Assembly (NCBI GenBank): GCA_026129185.1
Contig: JAHCIO010000026.1
Location: forward strand, 3,777 to 67,776
From: Promineifilum sp019695075
GTDB taxonomy: Bacteria > Chloroflexota > Anaerolineae > Promineifilales > Promineifilaceae
Direction: 5' to 3'
Length of the DNA: 64,000 nucleotides
Part shown: one piece after another, positions 25,497 to 33,241 of the stretch
Layout: each line of letters begins with the position of its first letter
How positions within the stretch are numbered: position 1 is the first letter of the stretch
Program-made: the position numbers and the translations under genes
Notes under the pieces: generated by a model
What the model saw: only the letters and a program-made list of their open reading frames with translations
Database searches by the model: none
What the model was told of the DNA's origin: nothing

Positions 25497-28400
25497 ATGC
25501 GGCGAATCGTCTATCGGCTAGGGCAGCTGGCCTGCCTGAGCGCGTTGGTGGCCCTGCTGGCCGGCCGGGTTCCGTACCTCTCCGCCGCGCCGGCGGAACC
25601 CGAAGCCTCCTACAAGTTGAGCGGCGACGGCCCGCTGCCTATCGGCGGCCAGGTCAGCGACTTCCAGATCAGCCCCAACGGCGTCTACACCGTCTATCGG
25701 GCCGGCCAGGATGTCGTCGAGATATCACAACTCTATGCCACGCGGACAGACGGCAGCGGCCCCGCGGTGTGGCTGAGCGCCCTGCCGCAAGCAGGGCAGT
25801 ATATCGAGGGCTACGCCATCAGCCCGGACAATGCCCGTGTTGTCTACATCGCCGACCAGGATACCCACAACGTCATCGAGCTATACAGCGTCCCGCTGAA
25901 CGGCAGCGCCGCGGCCATCAAGCTGAACCGGCCGCTGGTCGAAGGCGGCAGCCTGCCCGACAACTTCAGCGGCTTCCAGATCAGCCCCGACGGCCGCCGT
26001 GTGGTCTACCTCGCCGACGGCGACACCGACGAGGTCTCGGAGCTATATAGCGTGCCCATCGACGGCAGCGCCGCGGCGATGAAGCTGAACGGCCCGCTGG
26101 TAGCCGGCGGCGAGGCGTATCAGTTCGCCATTACGCCCGACAGCCAGAACGTCGTCTTCGTGGGCGACAAGAACACGGACAACGTTGCGGAGCTGTACCG
26201 CGTGCCCATCGACGGCAGCGCCGTGCCGGTGAAACTCAGCGGCGCGCTCGTCGCCGGCGGCAGCGTCTTCGATTTCAAGCTCAGCCCGGACAGCCTGTTT
26301 GCCGTCTATCGGGCCGACGCGAGCACCGACAACCTCATGGAGTTGTATTCGGTGCTGCTGGATGGCAGCACTATGCCGGTCAAGCTGAACGGCCCGCTGG
26401 CCCCCGGCGGCCAGGTCGCCTTTGGCGGCACGTATGCCATCAGCCCCGACAACGAGCGCGTCGTCTATATGGCCGACCAGGACACGAAGGACGTCGATGA
26501 ACTCTACAGCGTGCCCATCAACGGCGGCATGGTCGTCAAGCTCAACCCACCGCTTGTGCCCGGCGGCGACGTGGAGTGGTCTCCCGTGCCGCAGATCAGC
26601 CCCGACAGCAGCCGCGTCGTCTACGCCGCCGACCAGGAGACCAACGACATCTACGAGACCTTCAGCGTGCCCCTGGCCGGCGGCACATCGGTGAAGCTCA
26701 ACGGCCCGCTGGCCGGCAACTATGCCGACGACTTCGCCATCAGCCCCGATAGCAGCCGCGTGGTCTATCGCGCCCTGCAGGATTTGGTCAACCGGTACGA
26801 ACTCTACAGCGCGCCCCTGGCCGGCGGCGCGCCGGTGAAGCTCAACGCCCCGCTGACAGGCACGGGGCAGGTGTATGGCTTCGAGATCAGCGCCGACAGT
26901 AGCGGAGTCGTCTACACGGCCAGTCAGGACGCGACCGGCAACAGCGAGTTGTACCGCGCGCCCCTGGCCGGCGGGGCGGCGTCGAAGGTCAACGGCGCGC
27001 TGCCGCCGGGCGGCAGCGTCGGCCGCTATGCCATCAGCCCTGCCGGCGGGCGGGTCGTCTACGTCGCCGACCAGGACACGGCCTACATCCGCGAGCTTTA
27101 CCAGGCCCCGCTGGCCACAGCCGGGCCGACGGTCAAGCTGAACAAGACGCTGGCCATCGGCGCGGACGTCCGCCAGTACGACATCACCCCCAACAGCCGC
27201 TATGTCCTCTACCTGGCCGACCAGACGCGCCTCGACCGCAACGATCTCTACCGCGCGCGGCTGGACAACAGCGACACGCCACAGCGCCTGTCGGCCGGCC
27301 TGCCCGGCGACTTCAGCGTGAACGATATGGAAATCACCGCCGACGGCAGCCGCGTGGTCATGGAAGTCCAAACCAACAACGAGCCGGAGGGCCTCTATAG
27401 CCTGCCCGTGGCCGGGGGCGCGCCGGCGCGGATCAACAAGCCGACTGTGGCCAACGCCCGGCTGCACTACTTCCGCCTCAGCCCCGACGGCCAGACGGTC
27501 GTCTACCGCGCCGTCGAGGACAGCAGCGGGGCCTGGCAGGTCTACAGCGCGCCGGTGGACGGCAGCAGCCCACAGACGCGGCTCAACAACCCGCTTGTCG
27601 CCCACGGCGAGGTGGACGAAATCGCCATCAGCCCCGACGGCGCGCGCGTGGTCTATACGGCCGACCAGGACACCGACGAGGTCGAGGAGCTTTACTCCGT
27701 GCCCATCGACGGCGGCGTCGTCAGGAAACTCAACGCGCCGCTGGTGGCCAATGGCGACGTGGAGAATTACGGTGTTAGTCCGGACGGCGACTGGGTGGTC
27801 TACATAGCCGACGGGAACACGGACGATGTCTACGAACTCTATCTCGCGCCCGCGGCCGGCGGGGCGACGGCCGTCAAACTCAGCGGCCCGCTCGTGGCCG
27901 GCGGTGACGTGCTCTGGTTCAACTTCAGCCCCGACGGCGACCGGCTGGTGTATCTGGCCGACCAGGCCGTCGATGAGCGCCTGGAGCTATATGGCGTGAC
28001 CCTCGCCGGCCCGGGCGCGCCGGTGCGTGTCAACAGCCCGCTCGTGGCCGGGGGCAACGTCTATGACTTCCGCTTCAGCCCCGACGGGGCGAGGCTCGTC
28101 TACGTGGCCGACCAGGTCGTCGATGAGCGCTACACCATCTACAGCGTCACCCAGTTCGGCGGCACGCCCATCCAGGTGAGCCAGACCCTTGGCGCGGGCC
28201 AGCAGTTCGGCGATTTTGTCTTCAGCGCCGACGGCGATACCCTGGTCTACGACACCTACACAGAAACGGATTACTACCCGTCGCTCTATAGCGCCCACGT
28301 CGATGGTAGCGGCGACCCCCGGCGGGTTGTCGATCCCGCAACCCGGATCGACAGCTGGGACGTGATCCCCAGCGGCGACCGCGTCCTCTACGAGGCCTTC

Positions 28401-28646
28401 GTCGGCAGCGGGACAAACTCCGAACTCTACAGCGCCGCCGCGGACGGCCACGGCGTGGCCGTCCGCCTCAGCGGGCCGATGATCGCCGGCGGCAATATCT
28501 CTAACTTCCGTGCCAGCCCCGACGAGAGCCGCGTCGTCTACATGGCCGACCAGAGCATCGACGAGGTTGAAGAACTGTATGGCGCCATCATACCGGCCGT
28601 GCAGCCGGAAACGCTGCAACTGTTTCTGCCAGTGACGGTGCGGTAA
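25497..28646 (+). CDS. Secreted PD40/TolB-like beta-propeller repeat protein
   Basis: 1049 residues from the ATG at 25497 with AAGGAG six bases upstream and a Sec signal peptide (to about residue 35). The rest is about twenty repeats of roughly 45 residues with the pattern ISPDSSRVVYxADQDTxxxxELYSVPLxGGxxVKLN. These PD40/TolB-type blades suggest two or three propellers, and no enzymatic domain is attached. The protein ends QLFLPVTVR, a hydrophobic-basic tail that could be a sorting or surface signal. A TGCTATCAT -10-like element at 25369 would give a leader of about 115 bases. Function is unknown; propellers usually bind proteins or glycans. Confidence 0.8.
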   Translation: MRRIVYRLGQLACLSALVALLAGRVPYLSAAPAEPEASYKLSGDGPLPIGGQVSDFQISPNGVYTVYRAGQDVVEISQLYATRTDGSGPAVWLSALPQAGQYIEGYAISPDNARVVYIADQDTHNVIELYSVPLNGSAAAIKLNRPLVEGGSLPDNFSGFQISPDGRRVVYLADGDTDEVSELYSVPIDGSAAAMKLNGPLVAGGEAYQFAITPDSQNVVFVGDKNTDNVAELYRVPIDGSAVPVKLSGALVAGGSVFDFKLSPDSLFAVYRADASTDNLMELYSVLLDGSTMPVKLNGPLAPGGQVAFGGTYAISPDNERVVYMADQDTKDVDELYSVPINGGMVVKLNPPLVPGGDVEWSPVPQISPDSSRVVYAADQETNDIYETFSVPLAGGTSVKLNGPLAGNYADDFAISPDSSRVVYRALQDLVNRYELYSAPLAGGAPVKLNAPLTGTGQVYGFEISADSSGVVYTASQDATGNSELYRAPLAGGAASKVNGALPPGGSVGRYAISPAGGRVVYVADQDTAYIRELYQAPLATAGPTVKLNKTLAIGADVRQYDITPNSRYVLYLADQTRLDRNDLYRARLDNSDTPQRLSAGLPGDFSVNDMEITADGSRVVMEVQTNNEPEGLYSLPVAGGAPARINKPTVANARLHYFRLSPDGQTVVYRAVEDSSGAWQVYSAPVDGSSPQTRLNNPLVAHGEVDEIAISPDGARVVYTADQDTDEVEELYSVPIDGGVVRKLNAPLVANGDVENYGVSPDGDWVVYIADGNTDDVYELYLAPAAGGATAVKLSGPLVAGGDVLWFNFSPDGDRLVYLADQAVDERLELYGVTLAGPGAPVRVNSPLVAGGNVYDFRFSPDGARLVYVADQVVDERYTIYSVTQFGGTPIQVSQTLGAGQQFGDFVFSADGDTLVYDTYTETDYYPSLYSAHVDGSGDPRRVVDPATRIDSWDVIPSGDRVLYEAFVGSGTNSELYSAAADGHGVAVRLSGPMIAGGNISNFRASPDESRVVYMADQSIDEVEELYGAIIPAVQPETLQLFLPVTVR

Positions 28647-28678
28647 GAGAAGAGGTTAACGCAAGGACGCCAGGGCAC
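28647..28678. repeat. CGCAAAG-family dispersed repeat
   Basis: GAGAAGAGGTTAACGCAAGGACGCCAGGG follows the stop codon directly. Related copies occur at 4576-4620, 4733-4784, 2424-2458, 7500-7560 and 59963-60060. Confidence 0.7.
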
Positions 28679-28703
28679 AACCGCGCCACGAAGCGCCCGC
28701 TTC

Positions 28704-28720
28704 ATGCTATAATGTTTCCA
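28704..28720 (+). promoter_or_regulatory. Extended -10 promoter placed for a leaderless mRNA
   Basis: ATGCTATAAT contains a consensus extended -10 (TATAAT at 28708-28713). The ATG of the next gene begins seven bases later, exactly where transcription should start, and there is no ribosome-binding site in between. Confidence 0.6.
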
Positions 28721-29496
28721 TGCGCTCACCGTTTCCCGGAATGGATCCGTATCTGGAAAACCCAGCCTTATGGCCGGATGTTCACAACAGCCTGATCGCC
28801 GCCATTCGCGACGCGCTTTCGCCTCGCCTCGCGCCGAAGTACTACGTGCGCCTGGAGCGGCGAACCTATCTTCTCTCGCCTGATGACCTATCGTTCGTCG
28901 GCCGGCCCGACCTGGCCGTGCTGCCGTCGCTGCCCCAGGGCGCCGGCCGACAGGGCGCTCTGCCTCTGGCCGCGGCCGGCGTCGTGGAGGTCGTGCTGGC
29001 GATTCCCGACGAAGTGGGCGAGAACTATCTCGAAGTCCACGAGGTGACAACCGGCCGCGTCGTCACGGTCATGGAACTCCTGTCGCCGGCCAACAAGCTC
29101 TATGCGAAAGGGCGCGAGGAGTACATTCAGAAACGCTACGAGATCACCGGCAGCCGCACCAACCTGGTCGAGATCGACCTCCTGCGCGCCGGGCAGCCGA
29201 TGCCGCTACAGGGGCGGCGCGTGGACAGCGACTACCGCATCCTCGTCAGCCGGGCCACGACCCGGCCGCGCGCCCTGCTCTACCCGTTCAACCTGCGCGA
29301 CCCCATCCCCACGTTCGACCTGCCCCTTCTGCCGGGCGACGAGGAGCCGGCCGTCGATCTGGGGGCCATCTTCCACGCCCTCTACGAGCGAGCGCGCTAT
29401 GACCTGAGCCTTGATTACACCCAACCGCCCGGCCCGCCGGTGCGCGATGAGGACGCTACCTGGGCCTGGGAGCGGGTCGAACAGGGGCAAGAGTAA
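28720..29496 (+). CDS. DUF4058 family protein
   Basis: 258 residues with the family's opening signature FPGMDPYLENPALWPDVHNSLI and the conserved LVEIDLLRAGQPMP and DYRILVSR segments. DUF4058 proteins are common in Cyanobacteria, Planctomycetes and Chloroflexota and have no known function; the fold resembles some restriction-endonuclease-like nucleases, but that is not shown here. The ATG lies at the predicted transcription start, so translation is probably leaderless. Confidence 0.9.
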   Translation: MRSPFPGMDPYLENPALWPDVHNSLIAAIRDALSPRLAPKYYVRLERRTYLLSPDDLSFVGRPDLAVLPSLPQGAGRQGALPLAAAGVVEVVLAIPDEVGENYLEVHEVTTGRVVTVMELLSPANKLYAKGREEYIQKRYEITGSRTNLVEIDLLRAGQPMPLQGRRVDSDYRILVSRATTRPRALLYPFNLRDPIPTFDLPLLPGDEEPAVDLGAIFHALYERARYDLSLDYTQPPGPPVRDEDATWAWERVEQGQE

Positions 29497-29507
29497 GTAA
29501 AAGAAGA

Positions 29508-29541
29508 AACCGCGGATTACACGGGCCTCATAGATTTCACG
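29508..29541. repeat. ACCGCGGATTACACGG dispersed repeat
   Basis: AAACCGCGGATTACACGG followed by ATAGATTTCACG resembles a short repeat found downstream of genes in many bacteria. Only one copy is seen in this window, so the assignment is tentative. Confidence 0.4.
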
Positions 29542-29628
29542 TGCCGACCGTCACCCGGCCAGTGGAGGTTGCCACGGCCATCGATGCCTTTTTTCAATCA
29601 AGCTGACCGATACCCAGGAAAAGCATGG

Positions 29629-29657
29629 TTGACACGCCACTGCCCCAGTGCTACTAT
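29629..29657 (+). promoter_or_regulatory. Strong sigma-70-type promoter
   Basis: A perfect -35 TTGACA (29629-29634), a 17-bp spacer and a -10 TACTAT (29652-29657). It is the best promoter match I see in the window and drives the predicted RNA that follows. Confidence 0.75.
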
Positions 29658-29663
29658 CCCCGC

Positions 29664-29812
29664 TATGCAATATAGTCTGTCGGCCAGCAGTGATTGTCGG
29701 AACGATTCGCCCACGCCCCGCGCGGTCAGGCGGACGGCCGATGCCTGCTGATTGAGACGACAGGCAACGACACCGGAAAGCCAACAGGCGCGGCCACCCC
29801 CGCGCCTTTTTT
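29664..29812 (+). ncRNA. Candidate ~150-nt structured RNA or leader with an intrinsic terminator
   Basis: The RNA predicted from the strong promoter (start at about 29664) ends at a rho-independent terminator: AGGCGCGG (29786-29793), loop CCACCC, CCGCGCCT (29800-29807) and a run of T to 29812. An outer GCCAAC/GTTGGC pair flanks it. In between are several possible G/C hairpins but no convincing reading frame and no match I recognise to a known riboswitch, 6S or SRP RNA. The gene at 29859 begins 46 bases later, so this is either a transcription attenuator for that gene or an independent small RNA. Confidence 0.6.
29786..29812 (+). terminator. Rho-independent terminator
   Basis: Eight-pair G/C stem AGGCGCGG / CCGCGCCT with a six-base loop, followed immediately by TTTTT. 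It is the clearest intrinsic terminator in the window. Confidence 0.85.
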
Positions 29813-29858
29813 GTTGGCCGCGCCGGAGACAGGGGTTGCCGCACCAACAGGAGACGCG

Positions 29859-30173
29859 ATGACCCACCAACCGATCAACCGTTACGACCACTTCGCCGCG
29901 CTCGGCCGCGCCGGCGCAACCCACGACGTGGACGCGCTGATGCACGCCCTGCTGGCCCACGACGACCTGGCCACGTCGCGCCTGGTTGACTTCGCCATCG
30001 GTTTGGTGGACACGCGCGAGGGCGCGGCGCGACTGCGCCATTACCTGTTCGACGGCGCGCCCATCCAGCGCAACTACGCCGCGCTGTACTTCAAGCGGCG
30101 CGGGCGCGTGGCCCTGCTGGAGGAGGCCGTGGCCCAGGGCAAGATCGACGCTACGCAAGCCTTCTCCCGCTAG
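29859..30173 (+). CDS. Small conserved-looking protein of unknown function
   Basis: 104 residues from the ATG at 29859, preceded by AGGAG. The open frame extends upstream through the predicted RNA and terminator, but that part has no start with a site. The protein is helical, with NRYDHFAALGRAGATHDVDALMHALLAHDD, VDTREGAARLRHYLFDGAPIQRNYAALYFKRRG and a short tail. I do not recognise a family. Small helical proteins of this shape may be adaptors or regulators. Its position after a terminated leader RNA suggests regulated expression. Confidence 0.65.
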   Translation: MTHQPINRYDHFAALGRAGATHDVDALMHALLAHDDLATSRLVDFAIGLVDTREGAARLRHYLFDGAPIQRNYAALYFKRRGRVALLEEAVAQGKIDATQAFSR

Positions 30174-30219
30174 GCCGGTGGCCGCGTCTGACACGGCCGC
30201 GGGCCGTTTGCGGTAGCTT

Positions 30220-30248
30220 TTGGTAGCTTATGGCGGCCCTTCTATACT
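30220..30248 (+). promoter_or_regulatory. Promoter of the methyltransferase gene
   Basis: TTGGTA (30220-30225), a 17-bp spacer and TATACT (30243-30248), about 30 bases before the ATG at 30278. Confidence 0.5.
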
Positions 30249-30277
30249 ACGGTAACAACTGTTGCGAGAGGTGAAGC

Positions 30278-31090
30278 ATGACCGATCCTGATCCCCACGC
30301 CGACATCCTGGCCCATAACCGCATCGCCTGGGACAAGTGGGCGCAGGACGGCGACCGCTGGACACTGCCCGTCTCGCCGGCCGAGGTGGCCGCGGCCCGC
30401 GCCGGCGAGTGGGCGATCTGCTTGACCGAGGAGAAGCCCACGCCGCGCGACTGGTTCCCGGCCGACCTGCGTGGCGTCGATGTACTCTGTCTGGCCTCCG
30501 GCGGTGGGCAGCAGGGGCCGATATTGGCCGCGGCCGGGGCCAACGTGACCGTCTTCGACAACTCGCCGGAGCAGCTCGCCCGCGACGCGGCCGTGGCCCG
30601 GCGCGAGGGCCTGGCCATTCGCACTGTGCCGGGGGATATGCGCGACCTGAGTGCCTTCGCCGACGCTGCCTTCGACCTCATCTTCCACCCCGTGTCCAAC
30701 ATTTTCACGCCCGACGTGCGCGCCGTCTGGCGCGAGTGCTACCGCGTTCTACGACCGGGCGGCGCGCTGCTGATGGGCACGGTCAACCCCATCGAGTACG
30801 CCTTCGACCGCGCCCTGGCCGACGCCGAGGGCATCTTCCAACTGAAGCATCCCCTGCCCTATTCGGACGCGACCGACATCAGTAAGGAGGAGCATGCCCG
30901 TCTCTACGGCTCCCACGCACCCTACGAGTTCAGCCACACCCTGGAAGACCAGATCGGCGGCCAGCTGGAGGCCGGCTTCGTCCTGACCGGCTTCTTTGAG
31001 GCCCACAAGGAAGACGACCGGCTCGGCCGCTACTTCCCCAACTACATCGCCACGCGGGCGATCAAGCCCCACCGGGCAGCCCATTCTTGA
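30278..31090 (+). CDS. Class I SAM-dependent methyltransferase
   Basis: 270 residues from the ATG at 30278 with GAGAGG upstream. The Rossmann motif I is VLCLASGGGQQGPILAAAGA, motif II VTVFDNSPEQL, motif III GDMRDLSAF and motif IV FDLIFHPVSNIF, followed by VLRPGGALLMG. This is the UbiE/Methyltransf_11 fold. The N-terminal NRIAWDKWA pattern is common to a small-molecule methyltransferase subgroup. The substrate is not deducible. Its 3' end overlaps the convergent cyclotransferase gene by 29 bp. Confidence 0.88.
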   Translation: MTDPDPHADILAHNRIAWDKWAQDGDRWTLPVSPAEVAAARAGEWAICLTEEKPTPRDWFPADLRGVDVLCLASGGGQQGPILAAAGANVTVFDNSPEQLARDAAVARREGLAIRTVPGDMRDLSAFADAAFDLIFHPVSNIFTPDVRAVWRECYRVLRPGGALLMGTVNPIEYAFDRALADAEGIFQLKHPLPYSDATDISKEEHARLYGSHAPYEFSHTLEDQIGGQLEAGFVLTGFFEAHKEDDRLGRYFPNYIATRAIKPHRAAHS

Positions 31091-31415
31091 CACTAAGCGC
31101 GTAGATATAGGCGTCCACTACTGTTCCATCGCTGAGCTTCACGAGAGTCAGGACGCGCTGATAGTCCTCACCTTCTAACTCATCGAGGCCCGCCCAATGA
31201 TCGACCAGCCTTTTCGAACTGAAGAGGAAGCCCTCGATTTCGCGGCCGCGCTCATCCAGGACAATGCCCGGATACCCGGCCGACGCGCCCCAGCCCATTG
31301 GCAGCAGCCGGCCGGTGACGGTCGCCGGCTGCCATTGCCCCGGAACGTGCGCCAGAACGTGCGCGTTGGGCCGGCCCGGGGCGAGCGTCCCATAGACGAA
31401 AAGTCGCTGAATCAT
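31062..31415 (-). CDS. Gamma-glutamylcyclotransferase-like (AIG2/GGCT) protein
   Basis: 117 residues from the ATG at 31415, with AGGGG just upstream; an in-frame TTG four codons earlier is the site itself. The substrate loop motif YGTLAPG (8-14), the central EGFLF strand and LDELEGEDYQR, with the likely catalytic Glu81, place it in the GGCT-like fold. Members cleave gamma-glutamyl peptides or remove gamma-glutamylamines, releasing 5-oxoproline. It is convergent with and slightly overlaps the methyltransferase. The promoter is probably TTGACG/TAGACT at 31553-31581, leaving an untranslated leader of about 130 bases. Confidence 0.85.
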   Translation of the reverse strand: MIQRLFVYGTLAPGRPNAHVLAHVPGQWQPATVTGRLLPMGWGASAGYPGIVLDERGREIEGFLFSSKRLVDHWAGLDELEGEDYQRVLTLVKLSDGTVVDAYIYALSVKNGLPGGA

Positions 31416-31552
31416 CGATCCCCTCAAGCAGCGAAATGGCGATCAGACGGCCCATTTCCGCGGCCACGTCTGGCGCTTGCATCATGCGAAAAGCCGTCCT
31501 ATAGTCTCGTGAGTAGCTCTCCTGCCAATGAGGCCGTTTTCCTGTCGTTGGC

Positions 31553-31581
31553 AGTCTAGGCGAGAGCGATGTCCCCGTCAA
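31553..31581 (-). promoter_or_regulatory. Promoter on the minus strand for the GGCT-like gene
   Basis: On the minus strand, TTGACG (31581-31576), a 17-bp spacer and TAGACT (31558-31553). The first good start codon downstream is 31415. Confidence 0.55.
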
Positions 31582-31613
31582 GGCAGTATGTCTAAAGTAT
31601 CCTCTGGAGTGCT

Positions 31614-33215
31614 ATGTCCTACAGCGAAACCATCCACTCCCTGGCCCGTGATCCGGAACAACTGGAACGACTTTACCAAAGCGCGCTGAAGACCGGCGAA
31701 GCCGGAGCCTTTCAGCAGGCCATCGAAGCCGGCCGCGCGAGCGACCCGGACAACCTTCTCTACGCGGCCTGGCACTACCGGCTGCGCGATGTCGCCGCCG
31801 CCGTCAAGACTTCGTTCGTCCGCTGGGGCTGGGCCGTGCCGCTGGCGCTGCTCAATGGCCTGCTGTTCTGGTGGCTGTCCGACGAAGAACGCTACGCGAT
31901 CCAGATCGCCGGCGGCCCGCCGGGCGCGTCCACCTTCCTGCCGACCCTGCTCCTGCTGGTTGCCCCACTGGCGGCCGTCTTCGTGCTGGCTTACCTGGCC
32001 CCGGTGCGGCGGCGCTGGCTGCTGGCCGTGCTGATCGGCGTCGTGCTCGTGGCCGCCGCCGGCTACGTGCTCTGGGTCTACCCACGCCTGGGCACGCGCC
32101 CCTTCCAGGAGCAGTACATCACCCTGATGGCCATGCACCTACCGCTGCTGGCCTGGGCGGGCGTGGGGCTATACCTCGTCGCCGGCCACCGCGACCCCGG
32201 CAACCGCTTCGCCTTCCTGATCAAGTCGCTGGAGGTCGTCATCATGGGCGGCCTGTTTGCCATCGCCGGCGGGCTGTTCACGGGCATCACCATCGCCCTC
32301 TTCTCCGCCCTGGGCATGGAGCCGTCGGAGTTGGTCATGCGGCTGTTCATCGCCGGCGGCGGCGGGCTGATCCCGGTCATCGCCGTGGCCGTCATCTACA
32401 ACGCCGCCCGGCCGCCGGCGGGGCAATCGTTCGAGGACGGCCTGAGCAAGCTGCTGGCCACGCTGATGCGCACGCTGCTGCCGCTGACCCTGGTGGTGCT
32501 GGTGGTCTACATCGGCTTCGTGCTGCTCAACTTCCGCGAGCCGTTCGAGAACCGCGATGTGCTCATCATCTACAACGGCATGCTCTTCGCCGTCATCGCC
32601 CTGCTGGTCGGGGCGACGCCGGTCAGCCTGGCCGAGACCTCGCCGCGGGTGGCCAACGCGCTGCGCTGGGCCATCGTCGCCGTGGCCGGGCTGGCGTTGC
32701 TGGTCAGCATCTATGCTCTGGCGGCCATCGTCTACCGCACAGCCATGGACCGCCTGACGCCAAACCGGCTGACGTTTATCGGCTGGAACGTCGTCAACAT
32801 CGGCTTGCTGGCACTGGTGGTCTGGGCCGGGGCGCGCGGCCGGGCGACGGACTGGCTGCCGCGGCTCCATCGCGCGTTCACTATCGGCACCGTCGCCTAC
32901 GCCGTCTGGACGCTAGCGGTGATCCTCGTCGTGCCGTGGCTGTTTGGCATCGACCAGGGCGCGCTCGACGCGCTGCCGCCGGCCGTGCGCGCGGTCGTCT
33001 ACGAATCGCCCGACCCCATCCTGCTCAAGTGCGTCGGCAGCCCGCACATCTACCTGCTGGACGATGGCGAAAAGCGCTGGATCGACACCATCGCCACCTT
33101 CACCGAACGCGGCTACGTCTGGGGCGATGTCCGCTTCGTCCCCTGCGACGAGCTACGCAGCCTGCCCGATGGCGAGCCGATCCCGGCCGACGCGGGGCCG
33201 CCGCCGCAACCGTAA
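31614..33215 (+). CDS. Polytopic membrane protein with a C-terminal extracytoplasmic repeat
   Basis: 533 residues: a cytoplasmic N-terminus of ~65 residues (ETIHSLARDPEQLERLYQSAL), about twelve hydrophobic segments, and a C-terminal soluble module of ~60 residues (DPILLKCVGSPHIYLLDDGEKRWIDTIATFTERGYVWGDV). The membrane part resembles DUF4153-type proteins. The module resembles a short repeat often found in secreted Chloroflexota and Actinobacteria proteins (uncharged GS..IYL..GxKR.I....F...G). Role unknown. CTGGAG precedes the ATG at 31614. Confidence 0.65.
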   Translation: MSYSETIHSLARDPEQLERLYQSALKTGEAGAFQQAIEAGRASDPDNLLYAAWHYRLRDVAAAVKTSFVRWGWAVPLALLNGLLFWWLSDEERYAIQIAGGPPGASTFLPTLLLLVAPLAAVFVLAYLAPVRRRWLLAVLIGVVLVAAAGYVLWVYPRLGTRPFQEQYITLMAMHLPLLAWAGVGLYLVAGHRDPGNRFAFLIKSLEVVIMGGLFAIAGGLFTGITIALFSALGMEPSELVMRLFIAGGGGLIPVIAVAVIYNAARPPAGQSFEDGLSKLLATLMRTLLPLTLVVLVVYIGFVLLNFREPFENRDVLIIYNGMLFAVIALLVGATPVSLAETSPRVANALRWAIVAVAGLALLVSIYALAAIVYRTAMDRLTPNRLTFIGWNVVNIGLLALVVWAGARGRATDWLPRLHRAFTIGTVAYAVWTLAVILVVPWLFGIDQGALDALPPAVRAVVYESPDPILLKCVGSPHIYLLDDGEKRWIDTIATFTERGYVWGDVRFVPCDELRSLPDGEPIPADAGPPPQP

Positions 33216-33241
33216 GGTAGGGCACACGGGCGCACCCGCCC

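Noticed and set aside
29664..29812. Similarity of GGTCAGG...GCCTGCTG to the SRP RNA apical loop
   Set aside because: The GGAA tetraloop and the AGCAG internal-loop pattern are absent, so I do not call it 4.5S RNA.
31420..31581. Possible small protein upstream of the GGCT-like gene (ATG with QAPDVAAEMGRLIAISLLEG)
   Set aside because: The frame has no stop before it runs into the GGCT gene as a shadow, and there is no ribosome site; more likely a long untranslated leader.
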